A DNA stretch of 54,181 bases from Metabacillus rhizolycopersici (GTDB lineage: Bacteria > Bacillota > Bacilli > Bacillales > Bacillaceae), in the NCBI RefSeq assembly GCF_020075705.1, contig NZ_JAIQUM010000037.1, forward strand, positions 1 through 54,181, given 5' to 3'. Shown here piece by piece: positions 8,344-16,673 of the stretch. Every line of letters starts with the position of its first letter. The first letter of the stretch is position 1. Below the pieces are notes generated by a model. The model saw only the letters and a program-made list of their open reading frames with translations, was not told the DNA's origin and made no database searches. The position numbers and the translations under genes are program-made.

Positions 8344-8721
8344 TTATTTTAATACGTATGAAGCTAACGCTTTTTGAACGTCGTAAATATTCTTATCCTT
8401 CTTAAATGTTTTCGCTACTGGGGCAGCTGTGCTAGAAATCCAAATCTTAAGCTCTGCATCTAAATCGAACGTACCAGCTGTCTCTACACTAAAGTGAGTC
8501 ACACTACGATAAGGGATAGAATGATATTCAACTTTTTTACCTGTCATGCCTTGTTTATCAATAAGAAGTAATCTCTTATCAGTAAACACGATAAGGTCAC
8601 GGATAAGCTTAAATGCCTTCTCTACTCTCTCGTTATCCGCTAATATTAATTCTAGATCTTTTGAAACTGTGCCAAGATCCGCCTCAGAAGCATTTCCTAG
8701 TAAACCATCTAACATTCCCAT
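8344..8721 (-). CDS. Bacterial PH-domain protein
   Basis: A 125-residue single-domain protein of the bacterial pleckstrin-homology-like family (bPH, formerly DUF1696). The N-terminus MGMLDGLLGNAS precedes seven predicted strands, with the family-typical VFTDKRLLLIDKQGMTGKKVEY and IPYRSVTHFSVETAGTFDLDAELKIWIS, and a closing helix (YDVQKALASYVL). GGAGGG lies just before the ATG. These proteins form small ring-like oligomers and their role is poorly understood, with an envelope-stress role proposed for some. The gene is monocistronic, with its own terminator. Confidence 0.88.
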   Translation of the reverse strand: MGMLDGLLGNASEADLGTVSKDLELILADNERVEKAFKLIRDLIVFTDKRLLLIDKQGMTGKKVEYHSIPYRSVTHFSVETAGTFDLDAELKIWISSTAAPVAKTFKKDKNIYDVQKALASYVLK

Positions 8722-9188
8722 ATTATCCCTCCTATGTAATCTAATTTGATTATATACTATATTAATAATTTGCTAGAAGTCTTTTATGCTTCTGCAGTAA
8801 AAATTTAAGAACAACAACCCCATACTGTGATAAGGTATGGGGTTGAAGAAATAGCAATTAATATCAAACAAGCCCTTCTAGCCAAATCATCAATAAATCT
8901 TCTCATTACCTGTCTGATACATGAATATCTCATAATTATATTAACTTACTTCGATGTCCATCCAAGAATACCTGCTTGTTCCACTAACACCTGCTTACGA
9001 TAGTACAATAATTTCTACAGAAAAGAGCGTTATCCCTTCTTGAATCAACGCAACCCGTTAGTTGAAGAAGAATCTGTTTCGCAACTCTTAAGTTATGATT
9101 ATTTGCTTTGAATAATCAAAAAAGCAGACCCCTAAATTAGAGATCAGCTTTAAAAACTCAAAGCAGCAAAGTTTTGTATAAAATTTAA
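8722..9188. other. Gene-free stretch with a strong hairpin
   Basis: About 465 bp without a credible gene. It holds a perfect 11-bp hairpin at 8815-8845 (CAACCCCATAC / GTATGGGGTTG), probably a leftward terminator, and near 9035-9070 a divergent copy of the TTCAACTAA-type repeat seen elsewhere in the window. Confidence 0.4.
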
Positions 9189-9818
9189 TTATAGTTGTAG
9201 TTTCTTTTTTATAAGCTCAAAGGGGGGCATAAAAGCATATTCAAAACCAGCCATTGGCATGGACAGCATAACATGATCCAATAATGGATAATCATATAAT
9301 CTTCCTTCATAAACTAATTCGAAACGGGGATGCATTAAAAAGTCATTTGGTGTGACAAGAGCAGAAGGAAGATCCCCTAAATTCAGGCCACTTTTTTCAA
9401 AAACCTCCGCAACAAATTGGGAGCAAAAGTATTTATTCCTTTGATTAATCGGACGGCGGACAGCCACACCAACGAGTCCTAGCAAATTATATGAATATAT
9501 ATCTTTATTATTATTAAAGCTTTGGATAACATTTCTGATGCGAATATACTCCTTTGATGAAACATCAATCTTTGATAATAGACATCTTGTGTTATAAAAA
9601 TATCGGTAGGTCCCGAAATAGACATCTTCTCTTATAAAACCAGCAATCAGCGGATTTCTCGGATATTTTCGCCCAAAGCTATAGATTTCATCAAGTTTTT
9701 CATCAAAAACGATGGAAACATGATTGTAAGGAGCATTTGTAAACCATTTGATTATTTTCGTGAATAATGTACCTGTATCGGTCAATAAAACATAAACCGT
9801 TTTTCTTTTCTTATCTAT
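9189..9818 (-). CDS. Permuted papain-fold (NlpC/P60 superfamily, YiiX-like) protein
   Basis: About 210 residues in the chosen frame. The conserved pair of the permuted NlpC/P60 (YiiX/YycO-type) fold is visible: His in NAPYNHVSIVFD and Cys in KYFCSQFVAEVFEKSG, followed by a P-N-D-F element. Such proteins are amidases or thioesterases acting on cell-wall peptides or lipids; the substrate here is unknown. There is no signal peptide, so it is likely cytoplasmic or membrane-associated. The frame can be extended to a GTG at 9896 inside the preceding regulator, but the ATG at 9818 has a GGAGAAG site. It lies last in the yoaS-yozG operon, an unusual partner. Confidence 0.7.
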   Translation of the reverse strand: MDKKRKTVYVLLTDTGTLFTKIIKWFTNAPYNHVSIVFDEKLDEIYSFGRKYPRNPLIAGFIREDVYFGTYRYFYNTRCLLSKIDVSSKEYIRIRNVIQSFNNNKDIYSYNLLGLVGVAVRRPINQRNKYFCSQFVAEVFEKSGLNLGDLPSALVTPNDFLMHPRFELVYEGRLYDYPLLDHVMLSMPMAGFEYAFMPPFELIKKKLQL

Positions 9819-9873
9819 CATTGCTTCTCCTGTATTTTTCCCCTTACCAGTGGGGGAATCTATCTCTACTTTT

Positions 9874-10095
9874 TTATACTTGAATGTCTTCGTCACGTTT
9901 GTATTCTAAAATATCTCCAGGCTGACATTCTAAAGCCTTACAAATTGCCTCTAAAGTGGATAATCGAATCGCTTTTGCCTTTCCATTTTTCAATATAGAA
10001 AGATTCGCCATCGTGATTCCAACCTTCTCCGAAAGTTCCGTTACGCTCATTTTCCTTTTAGCCAACATCACATCAATATTGATTATAATTGCCAT
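9874..10095 (-). CDS. yozG: YozG-like small HTH regulator
   Basis: A 73-residue Cro/C1-type (HTH_26) protein with the helix-turn-helix MSVTELSEKVGITMANLSILKNG and the C-terminal LEAICKALECQPGDILEY signature of the YozG family. The ATG at 10095 follows GAGGTGATAACA and is preferred over an upstream in-frame codon. It lies 10 bp after the DUF2975 membrane-protein gene, the same pairing as yoaS-yozG in Bacillus subtilis. The conserved pair suggests a membrane sensor with a DNA-binding partner, but this is inference. Confidence 0.85.
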   Translation of the reverse strand: MAIIINIDVMLAKRKMSVTELSEKVGITMANLSILKNGKAKAIRLSTLEAICKALECQPGDILEYKRDEDIQV

Positions 10096-10105
10096 TGTTA
10101 TCACC

Positions 10106-10582
10106 TCAGACTATTAAGTCATTTTCCGATTTTATATCAATAGCTTCTTGTAAAAGTCTTTGAAGAACAGCAGCGAATACTGCGATTACCATTGAAGCAA
10201 AGATAGGGACCATTCCGATTATTATGAGACCTGGTGCATCGTCTAGCTCTGCTACGAGATAAACAAAGGGTATAATTACCACATACAAACCACTGATTGT
10301 CATTGCACAGAATTTGATATTCTTTAGAGCTTTAACAGACAATTCAGAGAAAGCTTGGTTCTTGTCAATATAGCTTAAAAGTTTAAAAGCCTGATACAAT
10401 GCAATGAAAAACGGTATCACTGATACATACATACCTATTAAAATAGGATATAGTATATGGGCATAATCTGGATTTACTGGATTATTAGCTAACCAAGGCA
10501 AGCCAAATATACACAAAGCAAGAACCGGAGTTCCAATAAGAAAAACAGCTATCTTTAAAAAGAGTGTTGAACCTTGTTTCAT
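10106..10582 (-). CDS. yoaS: YoaS-like DUF2975 membrane protein
   Basis: About 158 residues with four membrane spans (FLKIAVFLIGTPVLALCIFG, ILIGMYVSVIPFFIALYQAF, MTISGLYVVIIPFVYLVAEL and GLIIIGMVPIFASMVIAVFAAV) and a short C-terminal tail (LQRLLQEAIDIKSEND), the DUF2975 layout. The ATG at 10582 is spaced 6 bp from GAGGTG; a GTG three codons earlier overlaps that site and is less likely. It is first in the leftward operon with the YozG-like regulator and the papain-fold protein. Its biochemical function is not known. Confidence 0.85.
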   Translation of the reverse strand: MKQGSTLFLKIAVFLIGTPVLALCIFGLPWLANNPVNPDYAHILYPILIGMYVSVIPFFIALYQAFKLLSYIDKNQAFSELSVKALKNIKFCAMTISGLYVVIIPFVYLVAELDDAPGLIIIGMVPIFASMVIAVFAAVLQRLLQEAIDIKSENDLIV

Positions 10583-10713
10583 AAAAAGCACCTCACTTAT
10601 TTATTGTTAATTTGAATTTAACACAAAATTTATCGTTTTACAATAAATAAATATTGATTTTTATTAAAATATTATTGTTATAGAATTATTCTTTTAGTTT
10701 TAGATAAGATAAA

Positions 10714-10740
10714 AAGCATTCCTCATTACAGGGGAATGCT
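10714..10740 (-). terminator. Leftward terminator-like hairpin
   Basis: AGCATTCC/GGAATGCT stem with TTTTT following on the minus strand. It lies upstream of the yoaS operon and may end leftward transcription coming from the right. Confidence 0.5.
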
Positions 10741-10922
10741 CTATAACTTTAAACTATTCAATTTATAACTTGTTCAACCATGCATAAAAATAAACGATTA
10801 TACACCATACCATTCATTTAACAGGAATAAAACATCATGCCTTATCCATAACTCTGATTATTTATATTTACCTTTCAAGGTTTTTAATGATTTCCGATTT
10901 ATGGTTAATAAACCTCATAGTT

Positions 10923-11195
10923 GAATCAAAAGTTTATGATGGTAAGCAGGAATACAAGATTATTACAATGACTAAAATACCAAATGTCGACTCTTACTTC
11001 TCGATTTATATGAACACACGAAAATGAACTTAAGAGGATTAAAGAAATTGGATTGGAACAGTACAAAATCGAAAGAAAGGAAAGAGTAATTCTTTTTTTG
11101 AAAAATTGTTTGAGATATATCAATTCGGTGCTTTTCCTTGCGGGTGGGATGGTGATTATCTAGAAGGGAAAATTGTCGCATATACATTGGAGTAA
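10923..11195 (+). pseudogene. Broken unidentified gene
   Basis: Two plus-strand frame pieces appear to be parts of one protein: ESKVYDGKQEYKIITMTKIP...SIYMNTRK then a stop at 11025, and after frameshifts FEKLFEIYQFGAFPCGWDGDY...VAYTLE with a stop at 11193. The second piece has a composition typical of small immunity or hypothetical proteins ending in a strand. There is no start codon or ribosome site. I cannot assign a family. Confidence 0.35.
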
Positions 11196-11203
11196 TAAAA
11201 TAA

Positions 11204-11223
11204 ACTTACTAAAACTAGTAAGT
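11204..11223 (-). terminator. Terminator of the 11226 gene
   Basis: ACTTACT/AGTAAGT hairpin immediately past the leftward stop, with a T-rich minus-strand tail. Confidence 0.55.
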
Positions 11224-11225
11224 CT

Positions 11226-11675
11226 TTAGAAAAAATAGTCAATATAAGATATGAATGAAACAAAACTCCAAAAGAAAAAGAGGCATCCAACTCCTAATAT
11301 AATTAAAAACAAGAAAGTTATAGAGAAAAAACTCTTGACTGGTGTGTTTTGATAATGCTTACTTTCTTTAAATGATTTAATTATAAAATACAATACCCAT
11401 ATCATAAAACTTCCAATTAAGAAAAATAACAAAATTAATAATAGATCGATAATGATGTAAATTACATCTAAGATCCTAATATTCCAACCATAATAAGTAA
11501 ATAAATCGTAGGCGAACGTATCTAATGCAAACATTAGAATCATTAAACTAGCAACTATTGATGAATAAATAAATTCTTTCCTTTTTTCAACTTTCTTATT
11601 TTTTTGAATTTTTCTCTTTTGTTTTTCTGATAAAGATGGTCGTCTACGTTTCTTCCTTTTTTTATTTCTAGCTAT
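11226..11675 (-). CDS. Hypothetical three-span membrane protein with basic N-terminus
   Basis: A hydrophobic protein of about 150 residues. It has a very basic N-terminal segment (ARNKKRKKRRRPSLSEKQKRK) and then three membrane spans (SSIVASLMILMFALDTFAY, DVIYIIIDLLLILLFFLIGSF, FFSITFLFLIILGVGCLFFF). The clear ribosome site GGGAGGG points at an ATA codon at 11675, not at an ATG. The open frame extends to a TTG at 11729 with no ribosome site. So either ATA initiates, or an original ATG start has mutated. No family is recognised. The basic patch would sit on the cytoplasmic side. Confidence 0.5.
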   Translation of the reverse strand: MARNKKRKKRRRPSLSEKQKRKIQKNKKVEKRKEFIYSSIVASLMILMFALDTFAYDLFTYYGWNIRILDVIYIIIDLLLILLFFLIGSFMIWVLYFIIKSFKESKHYQNTPVKSFFSITFLFLIILGVGCLFFFWSFVSFISYIDYFF

Positions 11676-11944
11676 TTGTTTTCCCTCCCATTGTAAAATA
11701 ATAGTATATTTAATCAACCACTGGTGCAACTACTAAATATTTAAAACATTAAACTGTTCTAGTAAAAATTATTAGACTAACTTTCTCTACATCTTATTCC
11801 TGATTCATTCAAAGAAAATAACACATCCTGAAATACACGAATTTTTTTGTCCGAGTATTATTTAACACTAGACGGGCTCCAAATTTCAATAAACGTATAT
11901 ACTGTAGCGTGTTAGATTTTTATAATCGAAAGGAAGATGTTTAG

Positions 11945-12187
11945 ATGTATGGTTTCGAAAACGCTCCGCATGTAGCTGGAGCAAATGTTCCAAATGTTCC
12001 ACATGTAGCTGGCGTAAATGTTCCTCACCAGCCTGTCATGCCTTACAGTTATGCTGCTCCTGCTTATGCTGAGCCTGCTTATGGATATTGCGCTCCATCT
12101 AATGAGTGTAATACTTTCGTGCTCATCGTCGTGCTGTTTATCTTATTAATTATTGTAGGCGCAACGATCTACGGTAATAAATGTTAA
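11945..12187 (+). CDS. YjcZ-family small sporulation protein
   Basis: An 80-residue protein with a variable N-terminus built of repeats (HVAGANVPNVPHVAGVNVP, then PAYAEPAYGY) and the diagnostic C-terminal membrane segment FVLIVVLFILLIIVGATIYG of the YjcZ family. Family members are small, abundant proteins made in sporulating Bacillus and are usually found in multiple copies per genome. AAGGAAG precedes the ATG, and a strong terminator follows. The N-terminal repeat is longer than in the minimal members. Confidence 0.88.
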   Translation: MYGFENAPHVAGANVPNVPHVAGVNVPHQPVMPYSYAAPAYAEPAYGYCAPSNECNTFVLIVVLFILLIIVGATIYGNKC

Positions 12188-12201
12188 CCACATACCACCT
12201 G

Positions 12202-12228
12202 AAAAAGACACGAATTAGTGTCTTTTTT
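12202..12228 (+). terminator. Rho-independent terminator
   Basis: AAAAAGACAC/GTGTCTTTTTT hairpin, 15 bp after the YjcZ-like stop. Confidence 0.8.
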
Positions 12229-12411
12229 CAGTGTTAGGATTTGTTAGAAGGTGAAATTCCTCATTTTATGTTAGGATACGCTTAGTTTTCAATATGACTG
12301 TCGCTATAAATTAACTGATTCTTAGAAGGAACTTTGTCATTTGGGTTGAAAATGCTATACTATGCAGCGAGAATAGATATTCAAAAACCATTCAAAATCG
12401 GAGGGGAAAAA

Positions 12412-12915
12412 ATGTACACTTCTATAACTGAATTCATTGAAGAATGGAATCAAGAGGCTTCGTCAACGCAAAAGATTTTAGATGCTTTGACAGATGCTTC
12501 TCTTGGGCAAAAGGTTTCATCTGAGGATCGCACTTTAGGAGCAATTGCATGGCATATTGTTTCGAGTACACCTGGAATGCTTATGGAGTTTGGCATTACG
12601 GTTAAAGAGACGAAAGACGCAACCACTATTCCGTCTTCAGCTAGGGAAATCGCTGAGAGCTTTCGAAGCGTAAGTGCTGACACGAGTGACGCTGTAAAAC
12701 AGCAGTGGACAGATCAATCCTTAAGTGAAATGAAAAATGTGTTTGGAATGGAAATGCCAAAAGCTGCAACACTTTCACTGCTCATCAAGCATATCATTCA
12801 TCATCGCGGTCAATTGACGGTTCTCATGCGCCAAGCTGGATTGCAGGTGCCAGGTGTGTATGGACCATCAAGGGAAGAATGGAGCCAAATGGGAATGGAA
12901 GCCCCGACAATCTAA
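12412..12915 (+). CDS. DinB-family protein
   Basis: A 167-residue four-helix-bundle protein of the DinB/YfiT superfamily, with the conserved metal-ligand histidines in LGAIAWHIVSS (about residue 47) and HIIHHRGQLTVLMRQAG (about 127-131). These proteins are metal-dependent, often bacillithiol- or thiol-dependent transferases, and the family name comes from damage-inducible dinB of B. subtilis. The ATG at 12412 has GGAGGGG upstream. The longer upstream frame lacks a ribosome site. A single-gene unit with its own terminator. Confidence 0.85.
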   Translation: MYTSITEFIEEWNQEASSTQKILDALTDASLGQKVSSEDRTLGAIAWHIVSSTPGMLMEFGITVKETKDATTIPSSAREIAESFRSVSADTSDAVKQQWTDQSLSEMKNVFGMEMPKAATLSLLIKHIIHHRGQLTVLMRQAGLQVPGVYGPSREEWSQMGMEAPTI

Positions 12916-12932
12916 GAATTACATATGACACT

Positions 12933-12962
12933 AGAGCACACTGGAATCAGTGTACTCTTTTA
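12933..12962 (+). terminator. Rho-independent terminator
   Basis: AGAGCACACTG/CAGTGTACTCT hairpin (one mismatch) followed by TTTT, after the DinB gene. Confidence 0.65.
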
Positions 12963-13127
12963 ACAATGATCTTTTCTAAAACTTCATAATAAAGGTCAAG
13001 AGAAATTCGTGCTGAACCTTCAACTTGGAATACTTCTTTTTCAGGAGCAACCGGTTTACAGGCTCAAGTAAAGGAGTAAAAGAATATAAATACATCAGAA
13101 ACATTGAGACTGGAGTGAACAAGAAAT

Positions 13128-14579
13128 ATGTCATCCAATCGATCTCGTATTTATATTGATCATGTTCTTGAGCCTGGCTACAATTTTACTAAAAAGCATT
13201 TCCAAACATTTATGTTAGAAATAAATATTGCTCATGCCGCTATGCTGGCACATACAAACATTTTACAGGATCAAGATGCGAAAAAAATCATCCAAGCCAA
13301 TCAACAGCTATTAGTGAAAGGGTTCTTAAAAAAGTATAACCCGGCATATGAAGATTTATTTTTTATGATAGAAGAGGAATTGAAAAAGGAAATTGGTGAT
13401 GAATTAGTTGGTAATATGCATATAGCATTTAGTCGGAACGATATGGATGCAACGATGTACCGAATGTTATGGCGCGAAAAGCTTGTACATTGGATGAGTC
13501 TGATGACAGACTTGAAAAAACAACTGCTGCAGCTTGCGAAGGAGCATGAGCTGACAGTGATGCCGGCATATACACATAACCAGCAAGCCCAACCGACAAC
13601 TTTTGCTCATTACATTCTAGCATTTGACCAGCATTTAGAAAGAGATCTCGACCGGGGATTTAGTTTACTTAATCGAATCAACCAATCTCCAATGGGAGCT
13701 GCTGCTTTAGGGACGACAGGCTTTGCGATTGACCGCCATTATATCTCTGAAAAACTAGCCTTTGATAAGCCTCTAGCTAATTCCTACGATTCGATTAGTG
13801 CTGCAGATTATATGCTTGAACTTGTCAGCACATTATCCATCAGCTTAAGTACGTTGTCTCGTATCGTCTATGACCTAATGTTTTTCGCAACAAATGAGGT
13901 TGACGCGATAAGATTGGATGAAAGCTTGGTTCAAACCTCAAGTATTATGCCACAAAAACGAAATCCTTCATCACTAGAACATACCCGCTCAATGATTAGT
14001 AGAACACTAGGCGAGTTGCAATCTGCATTTATGATGACTCATCATGTGCCTTTTGGTGACATTGTGGATATTGGTGATGATATTCAACCAATAATCGAAC
14101 AAGGTTTTTCCCATTCTGTTCGAATTGTCGAGTTATTAATGGAAATTCTCAGTAAAACGACGATCAATAAAGATAAATTATTAAAACGTTGTCAAGAGGG
14201 CTTCTCTACTGTCACTGAATTAGCAGACATTCTTGTCAGAGAATATAAGCTTTCATTTCGTCAATCACACCAGATTGTTCAAACCTTTGTGAAAATGTTA
14301 GATGATGCCGGGAGAAACTTGAATGATGGAAATGCGGAGTTAATAAAGGAAATTTCGAAAAAAAGATTTAATATTGAATTACCTTTAACGGAGGAACATT
14401 ACAAAAAGGCAATTGACCCGTATCATTTTATTTTTGTTCGTTCCGTAGTTGGAGGACCTAATCCAAAAGAAACAGAAAAACAGCGGATGTTATCAGAAGA
14501 GCGATTAGAAGATTTCATCACAGAGTTAAATGTGTGGAAAGATAATTTTAGAATGTATAAGGATGAATTGAGAAAATAG
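13128..14579 (+). CDS. Argininosuccinate lyase-like enzyme
   Basis: A 483-residue member of the fumarase/aspartase superfamily closest in layout to argininosuccinate lyase. It has AFSRNDMDATMYRM in the first conserved region, PAYTHNQQAQPTTFAHY in the second (the TxxQ/HxQ site), and the family signature SSIMPQKRNPSSLEH carrying the catalytic flexible loop. These enzymes release fumarate from an N-succinyl-type substrate. No argG or other arginine gene is nearby, and the N-terminus lacks the usual WGGRF start motif, so it may be a paralogue acting on another substrate. The ribosome site (GGAG) is 12 bp from the ATG, which is long. About 150 bp of apparently decayed sequence lies before it. Confidence 0.8.
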   Translation: MSSNRSRIYIDHVLEPGYNFTKKHFQTFMLEINIAHAAMLAHTNILQDQDAKKIIQANQQLLVKGFLKKYNPAYEDLFFMIEEELKKEIGDELVGNMHIAFSRNDMDATMYRMLWREKLVHWMSLMTDLKKQLLQLAKEHELTVMPAYTHNQQAQPTTFAHYILAFDQHLERDLDRGFSLLNRINQSPMGAAALGTTGFAIDRHYISEKLAFDKPLANSYDSISAADYMLELVSTLSISLSTLSRIVYDLMFFATNEVDAIRLDESLVQTSSIMPQKRNPSSLEHTRSMISRTLGELQSAFMMTHHVPFGDIVDIGDDIQPIIEQGFSHSVRIVELLMEILSKTTINKDKLLKRCQEGFSTVTELADILVREYKLSFRQSHQIVQTFVKMLDDAGRNLNDGNAELIKEISKKRFNIELPLTEEHYKKAIDPYHFIFVRSVVGGPNPKETEKQRMLSEERLEDFITELNVWKDNFRMYKDELRK

Positions 14580-15015
14580 GTAGTAGATTGTTAAGAAATG
14601 AATCTACCTAAGCTGATATCAGTAATTATAGTTTGTTTAGAGAATAAAAGAATCGATAAAAAGGGAAAGGGCACAATTCTGCAAATGGATTGCGCCATTT
14701 TCTATGTTTAATAAATGGGAGATTTTTTAATGTGCAGGGGGAGAGTAAATGGAATTGAATACTAAACAAAATTACAAATAAAAAGCAAGGCTGTTACTTT
14801 TGTAGGGTTATTATCTATCAACTATTCTATAATAAAATAAAAACATGTCTTTACATGAAAGTAAATTGTATATTAAAAATGATCGACAATCAGACAATAA
14901 CAAACAGTCATAGGTGGTATTAACATGAGTACATCTACCTAGGTGGCTTTTTAAAATTCAAAAGTTGAAAATGGCGAAATATGGGGGAAACCTCAAGAAA
15001 AGGAGCTTTGTAGAA
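14580..15015. other. Intergenic region before the alpha-CTD-like gene
   Basis: About 435 bp. A probable terminator for the lyase lies at about 14668-14703 (GGGCACAATTC...GGATTGCGCC). Further right is AT-rich sequence and an inverted motif CATAGGTGG...CTACCTAGG near 14910-14945. No gene seen. Confidence 0.35.
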
Positions 15016-15498
15016 ATGGCAACTTCAGAAAAGAATTTAAGGATTTGCAGCAAAGGACACAAATATTATAAAAGTAGCTACTGTCCGACCTGTCCGACCT
15101 GTCCGACTTGTGGGCAAGAACGTAAACCTGATAATGAATTTCTTTCACAACTCTCGGGACCAGCAAGAGGAGCGTTGGAACACAATGGAATAACGACGTT
15201 GCAACAGCTATCCAAATTTAGCGAAAAAGAAATTCTAAAAATCCATGGAATAGGACCAGCCTCTTTACCAACACTTAGGGCTGTCTTGAAGGAAAAGGGG
15301 TTATCATTCGAAAAAGGATTTCTTTCACAACTCTCAGCACCAGCAAGACGAGCATTAGAAAGCAATGAGATAACTACTTTACAACAGCTATCCAAATTTA
15401 GTGAAAAAGAGATTTTGCAATTTCATGGGATAGGATCATCTTCTTTACCCAAGCTTAAGGCTGTTTTGAAGGAAGAAGAGTTATCATTTGAAAATTGA
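15016..15498 (+). CDS. Zinc-ribbon protein with two RNA polymerase alpha-CTD-like domains
   Basis: About 160 residues. The N-terminal metal-binding segment is C-S-K-G-H followed by CPTCPTCPTCG, where the CPT unit is triplicated by a 9-bp tandem repeat at about 15081-15109. Then come two near-identical helix-hairpin-helix modules of about 58 residues (FLSQLSGPARGALEHNG...EKEILKIHGIGPASLPTLR and FLSQLSAPARRALESNE...FHGIGSSSLPKL) with the fold of the RNA polymerase alpha C-terminal domain. That domain binds UP-element DNA or regulators, so a DNA- or polymerase-binding role is plausible but unproven. I chose the ATG at 15016 (AGGAG 10 bp upstream) over the earlier in-frame ATG. It is a single-gene unit with a terminator. 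Confidence 0.75.
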   Translation: MATSEKNLRICSKGHKYYKSSYCPTCPTCPTCGQERKPDNEFLSQLSGPARGALEHNGITTLQQLSKFSEKEILKIHGIGPASLPTLRAVLKEKGLSFEKGFLSQLSAPARRALESNEITTLQQLSKFSEKEILQFHGIGSSSLPKLKAVLKEEELSFEN

Positions 15499-15622
15499 AC
15501 AACGAGAAGTGATATACTTACGAAAATGTATTTTAAGACAACTGAAGTATGATTTTATTTGATTTTCACATCAAGTAACCAGCGGCAAGTGTTGAAGAAC
15601 GAACTACAAAACGATAATGAAG

Positions 15623-15651
15623 AAAACTCGCCAGTACTACGGCGAGTTTTT
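15623..15651 (+). terminator. Rho-independent terminator
   Basis: AAAACTCGCC/GGCGAGTTTT stem with T-rich tail, 125 bp after the alpha-CTD-like gene. Confidence 0.7.
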
Positions 15652-15719
15652 GCTTTTGTTGAGATGATAAGAACTGCTACTGTATTCAACTAAAGCATAG
15701 CCTTTCACTACATATACAA

Positions 15720-16010
15720 TTAAGTAGGATAATTTGTTTTTGTTAGTAAAATTTTATTAATTTTCATTTGGTATTTTTGATGATAGGAAATCCTTTCCAT
15801 TTCCTTTCTATTAAATTTTCCAATTACATAACGAACATCTACGTCTTCGTTTATTAATCTCTTAAATTTATCATCATCCCAATGTTTTAGAAACCATTGA
15901 TACTGTTTTGAAAATTTTACATTCTTATCTATTTCTTCCTCCGTTACTTCTTTTATAAACGGAAGCAGAAGTGTTCCAATTGAGCTTAATAGTTCAAATA
16001 ACGCTCCCAT
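15720..16010 (-). CDS. Small hypothetical protein (96 aa)
   Basis: A 96-residue protein. The N-terminal amphipathic/hydrophobic helix MGALFELLSSIGTLLLPFI is followed by a soluble charged part (EVTEEEIDKNVKFSKQYQWF, then FNRKEMERISYHQKYQMKINK). The ATG at 16010 has AAAGGGGGTG 5 bp upstream; the longer frame has no such site. The N-terminal helix recalls small membrane-associated or phage-type peptides, but no family is recognised. Leftward, single gene. Confidence 0.6.
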   Translation of the reverse strand: MGALFELLSSIGTLLLPFIKEVTEEEIDKNVKFSKQYQWFLKHWDDDKFKRLINEDVDVRYVIGKFNRKEMERISYHQKYQMKINKILLTKTNYPT

Positions 16011-16262
16011 TTTTTCACCCCCTTTATATAATACCTTATTTAAATACGTTTGATTTCTAAAATGGTTTCTTAAAAGTAGACTAATAATGAAAATAATGGG
16101 TTCAATTCCCTGACAAATCAGCGATATCAAAAAGTCTTAATTCCTTTGGTTATAAGGGGGTGGTTTTTTGAAGATAGATGCCTATCCTTCAGTGTTTAAT
16201 GGAGTAGAGTGGGGGGCAAACGTGGAAAACCTAATAATCAATAACTAGTAGTAATCCATACC

Positions 16263-16309
16263 ATAACAAGGATTGCTCCATGCATAAATGATGGAGCAGT
16301 CCTTGTTAT
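16263..16309. terminator. Long terminator hairpin
   Basis: A perfect 19-bp stem, ATAACAAGGATTGCTCCAT with ATGGAGCAGTCCTTGTTAT, allowing one mismatch. It lies just beyond the stop of the broken aldehyde dehydrogenase. Confidence 0.7.
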
Positions 16310-16320
16310 CTTCATTTCTC

Positions 16321-16560
16321 TTAATCTAAATTTATCCATACACTTTTGATTTCAGTGTACATATCGATCGATACGGAACCATTTTCTCTGCCAATCCCGC
16401 TTTGTTTGTATCCGCCAAAAGGAGATGCTGGATCTAAAAGACTGTATGTGTTAATCCATACATTACCAGCTCTCATGGTATGGGCTACTTTATGGGCTTT
16501 ACGGACATCCGTTGTACAGATTCCGCCGCCCAAGCCATAAAGTGTTGCATCATATGAATA
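16321..16560 (-). pseudogene. Aldehyde dehydrogenase C-terminal remnant
   Basis: About 78 C-terminal residues of an NAD(P)-aldehyde dehydrogenase remain: YDATLYGLGGGICTTDVRKA, AGNVWINTYSLLDPASPFGG, and the class-typical GGYKQSGIGRENG near the end. The catalytic Cys and the whole N-terminal 400 residues are missing, and homology ends near 16560, about 110 bp from the GC-rich lectin gene. The break may mark the edge of the inserted foreign segment. Confidence 0.85.
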
Positions 16561-16599
16561 GTATTAGTTTGAATAATTGATGAATTGTTGATTGTTATA

Positions 16600-16631
16600 T
16601 TAGAAAAACCGCCTATTTTATTTATAGGCGG
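16600..16631 (-). terminator. Terminator of the lectin/papain-like/MIR gene
   Basis: CCGCCTAT/ATAGGCGG stem with TTTTT on the minus strand, 43 bp past the stop of the GC-rich gene. Confidence 0.7.
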
Positions 16632-16673
16632 CTATCTATTTAATCATCACAAGTTTTCCCATCCAGGCCACTC

